Source: Brumimicrobium oceani (GTDB taxonomy: Bacteria; Bacteroidota; Bacteroidia; Flavobacteriales_D; Crocinitomicaceae). Taken from it: DNA of 64,000 nucleotides. Of this stretch, positions 63,353-64,000 are shown piece by piece. The translations under genes were made by a program, and so were the position numbers. The notes beneath the pieces were generated by a model. It was not told where the DNA came from and did not search any database. It saw nothing but the letters and a program-made list of their open reading frames with translations. The stretch lies in the NCBI RefSeq assembly GCF_003143775.1, contig NZ_QFRJ01000007.1, positions 62,001-126,000 of the forward strand, in the 5' to 3' direction. Each line of letters begins with the position of its first letter. The first letter of the stretch is position 1.

Positions 63353-64000
63353 TTAAATAGATTTAACCATGTCGAAGTTTGTCAATTGAACAAACTCTTG
63401 TATGCGGTCTTCTATTTCAGTTTTCGTTAAGTTTTCTAATTTTTCTGTTCCAAATTTCTCTACACAGAAAGAAGCCATAGCAGAACCTGCAATAATTCCT
63501 CTTTTCATATTTTCGAATGAAATATCATCTGTTGATGCTAAATATCCCATAAATCCACCTGCGAAAGTATCTCCTGCTCCTGTTGGATCAAAAACATCTT
63601 CTAAAGGTAGAGCTGGTGCGAAAAACACATCTGTTCCATGAAACAATAAAGCGCCATGTTCACCTTTTTTAATTACTAAGAATTTTGGTCCCATTTCGCG
63701 AATTTTTTTCGCTGCTTTAACCAAAGAATATTCTCCTGAAAGTTGTCTTGCCTCTTCATCATTGATGATCAACATATCTATTGCAGCGATGGCTTTAACC
63801 AAATCATCCATGGCGATATCCATCCAGAAATTCATAGTGTCCATTGCGACTAACTTAGGACGTTTTTCCATTCTGTTGATTACCTTCAACTGCACATCTG
63901 GACTTAGGTTTCCTAACATTAGGTATTCACACCCTTGGTAAGATGCTGGAATAATTGGGTCGAAATTTTCTAAAACGTTTAGCTCAGTTACTAAAGTGTC
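63353..64000 (-). CDS. PfkB-family carbohydrate kinase, 5' end beyond the window
   Basis: The frame is open to the right edge: DTLVTELNVLENFDPIIPAS and further residues precede the Met at 63919, so that Met is internal. The visible 215 residues include AMDTMNFWMD, a ribokinase-like middle (LIINDEEARQL) and PfkB signature 2, DPTGAGDTFAGGFMGYLA, with the catalytic Asp. The family phosphorylates sugars or nucleosides; the substrate cannot be told. About 90 to 100 N-terminal residues are missing. It is the first visible gene of the operon with DUF349. Confidence 0.9.
   Translation of the reverse strand, partial: DTLVTELNVLENFDPIIPASYQGCEYLMLGNLSPDVQLKVINRMEKRPKLVAMDTMNFWMDIAMDDLVKAIAAIDMLIINDEEARQLSGEYSLVKAAKKIREMGPKFLVIKKGEHGALLFHGTDVFFAPALPLEDVFDPTGAGDTFAGGFMGYLASTDDISFENMKRGIIAGSAMASFCVEKFGTEKLENLTKTEIEDRIQEFVQLTNFDMVKSI

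Noticed and set aside
1-64000. CRISPR arrays, tRNA or rRNA genes, prophage and complete insertion sequences
   Set aside because: No regularly spaced repeats, tRNA T-loop signatures, rRNA-like sequence, phage structural genes or transposase frames were seen.

Overview
The window is AT-rich chromosomal DNA from a member of the Bacteroidota, most likely Flavobacteriales. Supporting marks are two proteins with type IX secretion (Por) C-terminal sorting domains, a MurF-alanine racemase fusion, a two-gene split MetH, GLPGLI/DUF4412-type and DUF349 proteins, starts without Shine-Dalgarno sequences, and repeated TAnnTTTG -7 promoter boxes. Placement below order level (for example Crocinitomicaceae) would be a guess. 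I saw no rRNA, tRNA, CRISPR array, phage or intact transposase.

Layout. 1-4 kb: end of a beta-carbonic anhydrase gene converging on mfd. 4-11 kb: coenzyme-B12 ribonucleotide reductase (nrdJ) and ileS, separated by three hairpins, two of which carry the same repeat at the apex. 11-17 kb: two small membrane proteins, a TonB-dependent receptor of haem-receptor type, dxr, two candidate small RNAs and a DUF3817 protein. 17-23 kb: leuS, an interspersed palindromic repeat, a GT39-like membrane glycosyltransferase, a decayed antitoxin-like fragment and a FrnE/DsbA oxidoreductase. 23-32 kb: a LytS/LytTR-type two-component operon, a universal stress protein, an FkbM methyltransferase, a YwbE-like protein, dusB, a lipoprotein and asnB. 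32-37 kb: a long composite palindrome, then the split metH operon under an S-box (SAM-I) riboswitch with its own promoter and terminator. 37.6-40.2 kb: no convincing protein gene, but four copies of a small-RNA-like element plus dispersed repeats. 40-47 kb: a T9SS-exported protein, an S9 peptidase, a lipoprotein, thymidine kinase and a second repeat cluster. 47-54 kb: murF-alr, a Rieske protein, radA and a TPR kinase/NarL regulator pair. 54-64 kb: a four-gene operon ending in rdgB, rseP, a second T9SS protein, and a pfkB/DUF349/membrane-protein operon cut by the right edge.

Most genes are housekeeping: translation (ileS, leuS, dusB), nucleotide supply and sanitation (nrdJ, tdk, rdgB), repair (mfd, radA), isoprenoid and wall synthesis (dxr, murF-alr) and methionine synthesis. 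Two systems here need cobalamin (nrdJ and metH). The unusual content is non-coding: the SAM riboswitch, the four-copy small-RNA-like family, a second pair of minus-strand terminator-bearing elements, and several palindromic repeat families, one of which has inserted in frame into ileS. Several start codons were moved inward because a TAnnTTTG promoter box lies inside the longest open frame.
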